From Trabulsiella guamensis ATCC 49490 (GTDB lineage: Bacteria; Pseudomonadota; Gammaproteobacteria; Enterobacterales; Enterobacteriaceae), in assembly GCF_000734965.1 (NCBI RefSeq), contig NZ_JMTB01000106.1, forward strand, positions 1 to 52,925: a stretch of DNA of 52,925 nucleotides, in the 5' to 3' direction. Shown here in pieces: positions 1 through 6,644 of the stretch. The translations under genes and the position numbers were made by a program. Positions within the stretch are counted from its first letter, which is position 1; every line of letters starts with the position of its first letter. Below the pieces are notes generated by a model. That model did not search any database. It saw only the letters and a list, made by a program, of their open reading frames with translations, and had not been told where the DNA came from.

Positions 1-436
1 GTCGCATTATGGCAGGGATCAACTTAATCTCGTGCTGTAATAGATGTCTGAAAATTGCAGTGGCATATTGAAATGTAGGGAATACGGGAAATAGAATATC
101 AGCGTGATGAATTCCCCTGAGCGGCGGAGCATACTGGTCATGGATATCGGTGTTCTCTACACATGCAGGCTGATGTTGACCAGTCGTTAGCCTACCGGAA
201 GGCACCCGGCATCACATTCACACAGATACGCAACAAACAAAAGTCCGTTAAGCAGTCTGGCCTTATTTATTTCAGTTTTGTTATTTTATTATCCAGTCTG
301 TAATGTGCATTATTATTAGATATCAACGAAGAAAAGTTTCATATTCTTATCCAGTAATGGAATTTATGGCTTGACATGGGTTGTATCACTAACTTCTGTT
401 GTGGAGTTTTGTTAAAAATTGCATGGAGTGTATAAA
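1..436. other. AT-rich stretch without a gene
   Basis: I see no convincing reading frame or RNA here. The stretch becomes AT-rich towards the right, and a ribosome-binding-type GGAG lies at about 425 ahead of the zinc-ribbon gene at 437. It probably belongs to the mobile element that carries the next genes. Confidence 0.4.
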
Positions 437-766
437 ATGGCTTTAGTGAATTGTCCCGAGTGTGGGAAAGAAGTTAGTGACTCAGCGCTTAAATGTCCGT
501 CATGCGGGCGCCAGTTGAAGAAACCAAACGTTCATTTTTCAGCAAAATTGCGAAGTGGTATTTATTCTGTTTAATATTTTTATGATTTACTGGCTCGTTG
601 CTGGTCTTGGTGAAAGCGTGGAAGTTATCAGTAATGATCATCTGATGCCGAGAGATCTTGGGCTGCTGTTGGTACCGGGTTAGGTGTAATGATTATCGCC
701 AGTGTCTGGGTTGTTGGCGATATCATTATTGGAATCATTATGTTGTTTACAAGGAAGAAATCATAA
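437..766 (+). pseudogene. Zinc-ribbon membrane protein, broken by frameshifts
   Basis: Translation from ATG 437 gives a zinc-ribbon head with two CPxCG knuckles (Cys 6, 9, 20, 23) and then stops at 574 after 45 codons. The rest of a typical family member is still readable in other frames: an aromatic membrane segment at about 531-580, a second part with MIYWLVAGLG from about 581, and a hydrophobic tail ending in LFTRKKS and TAA at 764-766. About three single-base shifts (near 530, 580 and 642) are needed to join these pieces. The intact family is a small protein with an N-terminal zinc ribbon and two membrane helices, common in accessory regions of enterobacteria. It lies 5 bp before the VasI-like gene. 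Indel errors in the sequence are an alternative for some of the shifts. Confidence 0.6.
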
Positions 767-771
767 GGAGT

Positions 772-1410
772 ATGACTTTGCGTAATTTATTCATTATGTT
801 TGCGGCTTTAGTTACAGCATATTCAACAGTAGATTCGGCAGAAGTTGATACAGCCTCTTTGCTTAAGTGTCAGACAGAGGCACAGAAAGATGAGCGTTTA
901 GCCTGCTACGATGAAGTTTTGCCGCCGATAATAACAGAAGATGCACAGACTTCTGTTGGTACAGGTAAATGGCAGATAACAAAAGAAACATCAATAGTTG
1001 ATGATTCAGAAAATGTTTACATTAGCCTCCCTGCAAATGAGTCAATTCGCTTACAATTTGGGGAGTCAGTCACTCCGGTACTTTCTATCAGGTGTCAGGA
1101 GAAAAAAACAGATCTTCTTATCAACTGGGATACGTACCTTGGCTCTCATGAAAAGCAGGTACTGTACAGGCTTGATAAACAAAATGAACAAAAGACCAAA
1201 TGGAATATATCAAAATGGGATATATTAAACGATTCAAAGGCGGTTTTTTACCACGGAAATCCAATTGAATTTATCCAGTCTTTAGCTAAAGCAAGTAAGT
1301 TGTTAGCCATGGTAAAACCATACAATGATAAATCAGTGAGTGCGACATTTGATTTAGCAGGATTGCCGGAAGCACTGAAATCGATTCAGGATGCGTGTAA
1401 CTGGAAATAA
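772..1410 (+). CDS. VasI-like (type VI secretion-associated family) secreted protein
   Basis: This is a 212-residue protein. I chose ATG 772 because AAGGAG lies 5 bp upstream and the product then begins with a signal peptide (about residues 1-22), which the longer frame would destroy. After the signal comes a segment with LACYDEVL, then a C-terminal domain with an INWDTYLGS-type core, a YRLD motif and two conserved cysteines. This layout is that of the VasI/VMI family, originally named from type VI secretion clusters but also common as stand-alone genes in phage and island DNA. No T6SS structural genes are nearby, so a role in secretion cannot be inferred. It follows the broken zinc-ribbon gene as if in one transcript. 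Molecular function is unknown. Confidence 0.65.
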   Translation: MTLRNLFIMFAALVTAYSTVDSAEVDTASLLKCQTEAQKDERLACYDEVLPPIITEDAQTSVGTGKWQITKETSIVDDSENVYISLPANESIRLQFGESVTPVLSIRCQEKKTDLLINWDTYLGSHEKQVLYRLDKQNEQKTKWNISKWDILNDSKAVFYHGNPIEFIQSLAKASKLLAMVKPYNDKSVSATFDLAGLPEALKSIQDACNWK

Positions 1411-1449
1411 TTGCAGTATGTAGCCCAGGAATATCCTGGGCTTTCTGTT

Positions 1450-1746
1450 TTAGTGTCCAGGAGAAAGGGCCTGGATTACGTGCTGTGGATCGCGCTCTAT
1501 AGCTCTGAGCAATGCTTTAGCTGGCCCAGTAGGCTCACGTCGCCCTTGCTCCCAGTTCTTTAGTGTGTCTACGCTTACTGAAATCAACTTAGCAAACCCA
1601 CTCTGAGAAAGACCAGTAGCCGTTCTGATAGCCTTGACCTTAACGGCAGTAACGATTGTTTCACGGGAAGGTTCGCGTGACCCTTCAACGATTTCATTCA
1701 TCTGCGTCATGCTTTCTTTCAGACGTTCAAATAGTTTTTTGTCCAT
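1450..1746 (-). CDS. NadS/HigA-type antitoxin, XRE family
   Basis: A 98-residue protein with a helix-turn-helix of the Cro/C1 type at about residues 36-75 (IRTATGLSQSGFAKLISVSVDTLKNWEQGRREP). Its start codon overlaps the stop of the upstream RelE/HigB-type toxin by one base (TAATG), a typical coupled toxin-first type II toxin-antitoxin arrangement. By analogy with HigBA/NadS systems it should neutralise the toxin and repress the shared promoter, probably at the repeats at 2067-2124. The family call rests on the HTH and on gene order. Confidence 0.8.
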   Translation of the reverse strand: MDKKLFERLKESMTQMNEIVEGSREPSRETIVTAVKVKAIRTATGLSQSGFAKLISVSVDTLKNWEQGRREPTGPAKALLRAIERDPQHVIQALSPGH

Positions 1747-2057
1747 TACCAGCCCTCATTTAACGCCCTTAACTGGCGTTTTTCATCATCAGATAAATCA
1801 TCCTGGACGCCTTTTTTGTAGATCAACAGCAGTCTGATTTGTGATTCGGCCAACTTGTGGTAGTAAATCACCCGAACTCCACCACGCTTACCTTTGCCTT
1901 TTGCCACCCAGCGAACTTTACGCAAGCCACCGGTATTCTGGATTACATCTCCCCAGTCTGGATTATCTGCCATGAACTGCTGAAACTTGCGGTATTCATC
2001 ATCACTAAGTAGTTTTTTGACATCTTCAGTGAAGATATTGGTTTCAATGAATAGCAT
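1746..2057 (-). CDS. RelE/HigB-type toxin
   Basis: A 103-residue basic protein with the RelE/ParE-superfamily pattern: an N-terminal helical part (FTEDVKKLLSDDEYRKFQQFM), a GGLRKVRW strand, KGKRGGVRVIYYH and a hydrophobic strand LLLIYKKG near the C terminus. Toxins of this HigB-like group are usually ribosome-dependent mRNA endonucleases. Active-site residues cannot be assigned with certainty, although the central arginines and lysines fit. It is the first gene of a two-gene operon with the XRE antitoxin and is intact in length. It is likely a stabilising module of the integrated element. Confidence 0.8.
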   Translation of the reverse strand: MLFIETNIFTEDVKKLLSDDEYRKFQQFMADNPDWGDVIQNTGGLRKVRWVAKGKGKRGGVRVIYYHKLAESQIRLLLIYKKGVQDDLSDDEKRQLRALNEGW

Positions 2058-2066
2058 GTGTGTACG

Positions 2067-2124
2067 TCATTGGCGTATGGTGTAAGTGATATTATCATTC
2101 CTGTGGTGTAAGTCAATGGCGTAT
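2067..2124. promoter_or_regulatory. Repeated operator-like sites before the toxin-antitoxin operon
   Basis: Two copies of TCA(T/A)TGGCGTAT (2067-2078 and 2113-2124) and two copies of GGTGTAAGT (2079-2087 and 2105-2113) lie just upstream of the toxin start, in mirrored order. Such paired repeats are expected for autoregulation by a NadS/HigA antitoxin. Binding is inferred. Confidence 0.5.
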
Positions 2125-2130
2125 AGCAAA

Positions 2131-2162
2131 AGCCCCGCAGCGAGTTGCTACGGGGCTTTTTT
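2131..2162. terminator. Rho-independent terminator-like hairpin
   Basis: A GC-rich hairpin with outer stem AGCCCCG / CGGGGCT (2131-2137 and 2151-2157) is followed by a T run on the plus strand. No plus-strand gene precedes it closely, so it may end read-through from the left element. Confidence 0.65.
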
Positions 2163-2242
2163 CTGTCGAAGTGTGGTCAATATGTGGACAAAATTATGAA
2201 TAAATCCTTTTATTACATATGATTACTGCGTATTGATTTTCG

Positions 2243-2282
2243 CCATCCCTGTCTTCCCCCACATGATGTGGGGGTTTTTTTT
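2243..2282 (+). ncRNA. 3' end of cpxP mRNA / CpxQ sRNA (partial, terminator)
   Basis: The segment with CATCCCTGTCTTCCCCC followed by a 9-bp hairpin (2256-2264 with 2266-2274) and eight T residues matches my recollection of the end of CpxQ, the sRNA made from the cpxP 3' UTR. In E. coli cpxP lies directly upstream of fieF. Here only this tail is present; the rest of cpxP is replaced by foreign DNA. The tail was probably carried in or duplicated as an attachment site. It cannot act as a full sRNA unless a promoter and seed lie further left, which I do not see. Confidence 0.5.
2265..2282. repeat. Direct repeat, left attachment-site copy
   Basis: The 18-bp sequence GATGTGGGGGTTTTTTTT is repeated exactly at 5466-5483, directly before the fieF promoter. 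This copy carries the full terminator hairpin on its left, whereas the right copy has phage-like coding sequence on its left. That is the expected asymmetry of attL and attR around an integrated element. Confidence 0.65.
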
Positions 2283-2359
2283 ATCAATCACTTACCTCTC
2301 AATCTAAGAAAATACGCCACTTAGAAAAAGCTGTAACGGTGTGGAACGGTTTTAAAATT

Positions 2360-2381
2360 CTCTGAGTGTGGACACTCAGAG
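2360..2381. repeat. Perfect inverted repeat, 10-bp arms
   Basis: CTCTGAGTGT and its exact complement ACACTCAGAG are separated by two bases. It lies just inside the left attachment repeat. It has no T run, so it is more like an operator or recombinase site than a terminator. Its function is unknown. Confidence 0.6.
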
Positions 2382-2432
2382 AGGTAATTTATAGCGTCAC
2401 TCCACAAGGCAGGAAATTATTCAGCTATTCAG

Positions 2433-2546
2433 ATGCTCTCTGAGAAGGCTGTGGAGATTGAGATTCTTCGCATGAGCATTTGTACAAATAGCCTTATGGC
2501 GATTTACGACGTCGGCTCAGGACGTGACAGCAAGGAGCAGAAGTAA
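2433..2546 (+). CDS. Short phage-type ORF remnant
   Basis: A 37-codon frame from ATG 2433 ends in ...GSGRDSKEQK and stops immediately before ATG 2547. Its 3' end contains the AAGGAG that serves the next frame, so the spacing looks like a compact phage operon. There is no clear ribosome binding site for this frame itself and its N terminus may be truncated. I cannot assign a function. Confidence 0.25.
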   Translation: MLSEKAVEIEILRMSICTNSLMAIYDVGSGRDSKEQK

Positions 2547-2681
2547 ATGAGCAATAACAACCTAACAGATGAGCAGTTAGAAGAGCTGCTGTCTGAGCTT
2601 GAAACGTGCGGGATATATGGAAGACAGGTACGGGCATTATATGAGCTTCAGCAATACCGGAAAGGCGCAGAGCAACGCATC
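2547..2681 (+). pseudogene. Ea22-like phage early protein, N-terminal fragment
   Basis: The frame begins MSNNNLTDEQLEELLSELE and contains ALYELQQYRKGAEQ, the pattern of the N termini of lambdoid Ea22/EaD-type accessory proteins. AAGGAG precedes the start. At about 2681 the sequence passes into the IS630-type transposase fragment in another frame, so the phage gene is cut after about 45 codons. It probably made a small, non-functional peptide. Confidence 0.5.
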
Positions 2682-3187
2682 CGGTATTTTATGAAGATGA
2701 AGTGGATATCCATCTCAATCCCAAAATCGGTGCGGACTGGCAACTGCGCGGACAACAAAAGCGGGTGGTGATACCGGGGCAGAATGAAAAATATTATCTG
2801 GCTGGCGCGTTACATAGCGGAACGGGCAAAGCCAGCTACATGGGCGGCAACAGTAAAAGTTCAGCCTTATTTATCAGTCTGTTGAAACATCTGAAGTCGA
2901 CGTACCGACGGGCGAAAACCATCACGCTCATCGTGGACAACTACATTATTCACAAAAGCCGGGAAACACAGCGCTGGCTGAAGGAAAATCCGAAGTTCAG
3001 GGTGATTTATCAGCCAGTTTACTCGCCATGGGTAAATCATGTTGAACGGCTATGGCAGGCGCTTCATGACACGATAACACGCATTCATCAGTGCCGGACG
3101 ATGTGGCAGTTGCTGAAAAAAGTCCGACACTTTATGGAAACTGCCAGCCTGTTCCCCGGCGGTAAACATGGTCTGGCAAAAGTGTAG
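2682..3187 (+). mobile_element. IS630-family transposase fragment, 5'-truncated
   Basis: The frame reads from VFYEDEVDIHLNPKIG to a natural stop at 3185-3187. It carries the catalytic triad context of IS630/Tc1-type DDE transposases: the first Asp in EDEVD, the second in IVDNYIIH, and the Glu in NHVERLW. The whole N-terminal DNA-binding half is missing and the left end is joined to a phage gene fragment, so it is a dead remnant. An internal ATG at 2702 could start a partial protein but no ribosome binding site supports it. I did not find paired terminal inverted repeats. Confidence 0.85.
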
Positions 3188-3214
3188 CGGTATTAGGCGC
3201 AGCTATTTAGATTG

Positions 3215-3439
3215 ATGCCTGTACCGCCGCAGCATACCCTGCAAGCTAAAAAATTGATGGGTATTGTGCATCGACTGCAACAAATTATGGTCAATGAAAA
3301 CCTGACACCAGCCGAGCTGGTCGGGTGCGCCGAAATCGTCAGAAATAATTTCGGAAGGATCCATGACATCAGTAATCCGAAAATTGAGGCGTTCATACCG
3401 GCAAGAGGGCCGATAGTTCCACCACCGCGTCGACCATAG
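3215..3439 (+). CDS. Hypothetical protein, phage or island type
   Basis: A 74-codon frame starting at ATG 3215, shortly after the transposase remnant. The central part (LQAKKLMGIVHRLQQIMVNENLTPAELVGCAEIVRNNF) is predicted amphipathic helix, and the C terminus is proline-rich. I do not recognise a family. No strong Shine-Dalgarno is visible, because the upstream 20 bp belong to the IS end. It may therefore be the surviving 3' part of a longer gene. Confidence 0.4.
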   Translation: MPVPPQHTLQAKKLMGIVHRLQQIMVNENLTPAELVGCAEIVRNNFGRIHDISNPKIEAFIPARGPIVPPPRRP

Positions 3440-3678
3440 CAAACGCCGTCAGTGCTGAAACTTGCTTTCAGTGCTGGCGGGGTTGAACAACGAGCGGCGC
3501 GAGGCATTAGTGAAGGTATGAGTCTGCTCGAAACTGTCTTCTATATAATTAAGGTATGAGTTATTTAAATGCATTCTCTTTGTGAATGTATTATTTGCCT
3601 ATCCCTTTTTGTTTAATCTTTTCATGTAAACGTGTTACTTTTCGCTGCATGTACATTTATCAACCGCAGGGGCGGGAT

Positions 3679-4371
3679 ATGTATTATAGCGATTCAATCA
3701 TAAGAGAAATGCAGGCAGAAAAGCTAATGGCGTTGCAGCTTGATAAGGCTGTGAATGACCTTGGCAAGCAAGTATTAGAAACAGCCGCCAGAATTAAAGA
3801 TGGTGCAACCCGCGCAATATATTACACCTCCTGCTTTACTGATAATTACCAAGATGTTTGCTCGAAACTGAAAAGTGAAGATGTTCGCTTCGGTGAGGGG
3901 CTTTATCAGCTTTTTCGTGACCGTCGCATTGTTTACGATTTGATTGAGGTTTATTTCAAAGATGTGTTGCAACATAAAACGCAGCAGCAATTAGAGTTTA
4001 TCAAGTGGCGTTTATTCAAATTGGGCTTAAATATTTCAACCAGTAGCCTAACTGCTGATTCTCTTACGCTTGGGATAACTACGACCGTATGTTTGAGCCT
4101 CGGTTTTAGTCCTCTGGTAGTCGGGCGTGTCCGTGCGTTGGCTGGCGGTGCTGTGGGAGTCGCTGGGCTTTATGGTTATGTGCAGCAAGCAGCGGAAAGC
4201 GCGGACAGACTTAAGCTTTGGGAGCCTGGATACTATTACGCTCTCTACCTTAGAAAGTTAGAAATGATGTATTTCATCGTAGAACCGATTTTTGTGAAAG
4301 CTCGGGCTTTTGAAAATGCTTATCTATCTGATGATGATATTGTGAATATAATCTCCAGGATGGCTAAGTAA
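3679..4371 (+). CDS. Unknown protein with C-terminal membrane hairpin, Hcp-linked
   Basis: A 230-residue protein. I chose ATG 3679 because AGGGGCGGG stands just before it; the longer frame back to 3586 has AT-rich, atypical codons. The first 120 residues look helical and charged. Residues about 130-180 are hydrophobic and glycine/alanine rich (LTLGITTTVCLSLGFSPLVVG and ALAGGAVGVAGLYGYV), as in pore-forming or membrane-inserting proteins. The C terminus is soluble again. Its stop overlaps the start of the next gene (TAATG). Together with the Hcp remnant 0.2 kb downstream this could be a secreted cargo gene of an orphan hcp island, but I recognise no named toxin domain, so that role is a guess. 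Confidence 0.55.
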   Translation: MYYSDSIIREMQAEKLMALQLDKAVNDLGKQVLETAARIKDGATRAIYYTSCFTDNYQDVCSKLKSEDVRFGEGLYQLFRDRRIVYDLIEVYFKDVLQHKTQQQLEFIKWRLFKLGLNISTSSLTADSLTLGITTTVCLSLGFSPLVVGRVRALAGGAVGVAGLYGYVQQAAESADRLKLWEPGYYYALYLRKLEMMYFIVEPIFVKARAFENAYLSDDDIVNIISRMAK

Positions 4372-4562
4372 TGGATTTTTTAAAGAGGTGGTTAAAATAT
4401 CAAGTCGGTTTTTTTGCTCGCACTTATATACCCGCCATCGCTATTTTTATTTTTTTTATGGTTGTGGTTAAATTTTTTCCTGCTTACGCTGTTCAATCAA
4501 CCGGAGTCTTTGCCGTTGTAGTGTTCATCGTTGTTTATCTTACGGCTAAGCCGTCAAAATGA
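4371..4562 (+). CDS. Small two-helix membrane protein, coupled to upstream gene
   Basis: A 63-residue protein with a basic N terminus (MDFLKRWLKYQ) and two hydrophobic helices: about 20-36 (IPAIAIFIFFMVVVKFF) and 42-58 (TGVFAVVVFIVVYLTA). It shares one base with the stop of the preceding gene, so translation is likely coupled. Small two-helix inner-membrane proteins downstream of membrane-active toxins often act as immunity proteins. That is a hypothesis only, with no recognisable family. Confidence 0.55.
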   Translation: MDFLKRWLKYQVGFFARTYIPAIAIFIFFMVVVKFFPAYAVQSTGVFAVVVFIVVYLTAKPSK

Positions 4563-4582
4563 TTTTTAAAAGGATGTGAATT

Positions 4583-4957
4583 ATGTCTACTCCAGCGCAT
4601 TTATGGTTAACTGATAAAAACGGCTCGCCTATTGTAGGCGGCTGCATGATGCCTACCCGGCTCGGTTCGATTGACCAAACTACGCCTATTCTATTCCGCG
4701 CGCTTTGCGAGGGGCGGACCCTTAAGTCGGCAACAATCCGGATGTATAGAATTACCGAGGCGGGGATCGAGACTGAGTATTTTAATATCGTGCTCGAAAA
4801 TGTAAAAATTAGCAGTATTACCCCCTCGTTACTTCCGGGTGGAGTAAGTGGAACTCATATGGAGGCTATAGAGCTTCGCTACGAAAACATCACATGGAAG
4901 TACACAGACGGAAATATCTTGTTTAAAGATGGCTGGAATGTTCGCTGGACGGCGTAA
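4583..4957 (+). pseudogene. hcp: Hcp-family T6SS tube protein with internal deletion
   Basis: The N terminus (MSTPAHLWLTDKNGSP...MPTRLGSI) and the C-terminal two thirds (DQTTPILFRALCEGRTLKSATIRMY onward, ending GWNVRWTA) are clear Hcp sequence. Hcp forms the hexameric rings of the type VI secretion tube and is usually about 155-165 residues. This one has 124, because the segment between strand 1 and DQTTP, normally containing the VNLPTD...GTRVH part, is missing in frame. The short sequence ATTGA at the joint could have mediated the deletion. AAAGGATG provides a good Shine-Dalgarno. The product would lack part of the beta barrel, so it is probably non-functional, though the frame is open. No T6SS cluster is in the window. 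Confidence 0.75.
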
Positions 4958-5249
4958 CCGCAAAAACAGAGAAAACCTCCGCTGCCGCAGGTTGCATGCG
5001 CTGCTGCGACTTTCCCTCGCGCCAGTGCTGGCGCGGTCTGTCGTCGTGGGTCGCTGAGTAGTGATGTGTCGTTGGTAGTGGTCATAAAACCTCACTGTGA
5101 TGAGTACACGGCAAGGCTAAAGATTCAGGAGGGATGAATCGCTAACCTCCTGTTGTGTCAGGGGTTGCACTTCTGTAATCGGTGGCTGGCAAGGGAGGGA
5201 GTCGGGAAACTACATCCGACCCGATAACCCAACTCAGGATACCTGACTC
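4958..5249. other. Non-coding stretch between hcp and the phage O/D fusion
   Basis: I find no credible gene here. The last 90 bp before ATG 5250 (ending in an AGGATACCTGACTC-type leader) look like the natural leader of a P2-type O gene. The part before that is of unknown origin. Confidence 0.35.
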
Positions 5250-5492
5250 ATGGCTAAAAAAATTTCGAAATGGTTTCGCATCGGCGTCGAGGGGGACACC
5301 TGCGACGGTCGTGTCATCAGTGCGACCGATATTCAGGAAATGGCCGATGGCTTTGACCCGCGCGTCTACGGCTGTCGCATTAACCTCGAGCATAACCTCG
5401 GCGGGAATGGCTTCACGACGGCTGTAGAGCTCGAGGTGATGCTCTCTGATGTGGAGTATGAAACAGATGTGGGGGTTTTTTTTGCCTGTTAA
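5250..5492 (+). pseudogene. P2-type prophage gene O fused to probable end of gene D
   Basis: Residues 1-48 (MAKKISKWFRIGVEGDTCDG, then SATDIQEMADGFDPRVYGCRINLEH) match the start of gpO, the capsid scaffold/protease of P2-like phages, normally about 280 residues. The next 25 residues (LGGNGFTTAVELEVMLSDVEYE) do not continue gpO; they resemble the C terminus of the late control protein gpD family. In P2 the late genes run from O to D and then ogr and att, so one large in-frame deletion between O and D would give exactly this product next to the attachment site. The last codons run through the attachment repeat. The gpO part is confident; the gpD part is from recall of the family pattern. Confidence 0.65.
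5466..5483. repeat. Direct repeat, right attachment-site copy
   Basis: This is the exact second copy of the 18-bp repeat at 2265-2282. To its right lies the normal fieF leader; to its left lies the phage-type O/D fusion. It is the probable attR of the P2-type remnant. Confidence 0.65.
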
Positions 5493-5554
5493 TTAGGAAA
5501 TTTATCCTTCACCGCTATCCGCTATACTAGCCGCAGAAACGAGCGGGAGTGTCT

Positions 5555-6460
5555 ATGAACCAATCCTATGGACGACTTGTCAGCAGGGCGGCGATCGCGG
5601 CGACGATCATGGCCTCTTTGCTGCTGGTGATTAAAATTTTTGCGTGGTGGCTGACCGGTTCCGTCAGTATTCTGGCGGCGCTGGTAGATTCGCTGGTAGA
5701 TATCGCCGCCTCGCTGACCAACCTGCTGGTGGTGCGCTATTCGCTGCAGCCAGCAGATGAAGAACATACCTTTGGCCACGGTAAAGCAGAGTCGCTGGCA
5801 GCGCTGGCGCAAAGCATGTTCATTTCCGGATCGGCGCTGTTCCTGTTCCTTACCGGCATTCAGCATCTGGTGCAACCAGAGCCGATGAACCAGCCGGGGA
5901 TCGGGGTGATTGTGACGGTTATTGCGCTCATCAGCACCCTGATACTGGTCACGTTTCAGCGCTGGGTGGTGCGAAAAACGCAAAGCCAGGCCGTTCGTGC
6001 CGATATGCTACATTATCAGTCTGATGTTATGATGAACGGTGCGATTCTGGTGGCGCTGGGGCTTGCCTGGCACGGCTGGCATCGCGCCGATGCCTTGTTT
6101 GCGCTGGGCATTGGCATCTATATTTTATATAGCGCGTTGCGTATGGGTTATGATGCGGTGCAGTCGTTGCTGGATCGTGCTTTGCCGGACGATGAACGTA
6201 GCGAAATAATCAGTATCGTGACAAGCTGGCCCGGCGTCAGCGGCGCACATGATCTTCGAACGCGGCAGTCAGGGCCGACCCGCTTTATTCAGATTCATTT
6301 GGAAATGGAAGATAACCTGCCATTAGTTCAGGCGCATTTAGTGGCTGAGCAGGTCGAGCAGGCAATTTTGCAGCGTTTTCCGGGCTCTGACGTGATTATT
6401 CACCAGGATCCCTGCTCAGTGGTACCCCAGGGTCGCCAGGGGCAGTTTGAACTTTCGTAA
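5555..6460 (+). CDS. fieF: Ferrous-iron/zinc efflux pump FieF
   Basis: A 301-residue cation diffusion facilitator of the inner membrane (E. coli FieF: 300). It exports Fe2+ or Zn2+ in exchange for protons and works as a dimer. Six membrane helices lie in about the first 200 residues, and the cytosolic metallochaperone-like domain follows ([24 protein letters not shown]). The transport-site aspartates D45 and D49 are present in LVDSLVDI, and the second pair sits in the [13 protein letters not shown] helix. I chose ATG 5555, with GCGGGAGT upstream and the [10 protein letters not shown] start of the family. In E. coli cpxP precedes it; here an integrated remnant does. Confidence 0.97.
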   Translation: MNQSYGRLVSRAAIAATIMASLLLVIKIFAWWLTGSVSILAALVDSLVDIAASLTNLLVVRYSLQPADEEHTFGHGKAESLAALAQSMFISGSALFLFLTGIQHLVQPEPMNQPGIGVIVTVIALISTLILVTFQRWVVRKTQSQAVRADMLHYQSDVMMNGAILVALGLAWHGWHRADALFALGIGIYILYSALRMGYDAVQSLLDRALPDDERSEIISIVTSWPGVSGAHDLRTRQSGPTRFIQIHLEMEDNLPLVQAHLVAEQVEQAILQRFPGSDVIIHQDPCSVVPQGRQGQFELS

Positions 6461-6644
6461 TCGGTTGTAAATTTACGGGCCGGGCTGGCATTTTTTGTAT
6501 AAATTACCGCCGTTTGGTCTGACCTGAATCAATTCAGCACGAAGAGCTTGATATACTATTGCTAATAGAGTCGTTCACTCCCCGGTCCGGGAGCGCTTCG
6601 GGCAGAAGAATTAATTTTTAGCATTCCTAAGTTCAGAGGTAGTC

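Noticed and set aside
3193..3507. 104-codon minus-strand frame
   Set aside because: It runs opposite the hypothetical gene at 3215 and into the IS end, with no ribosome binding site and a Cys/Ser-rich random-like product.
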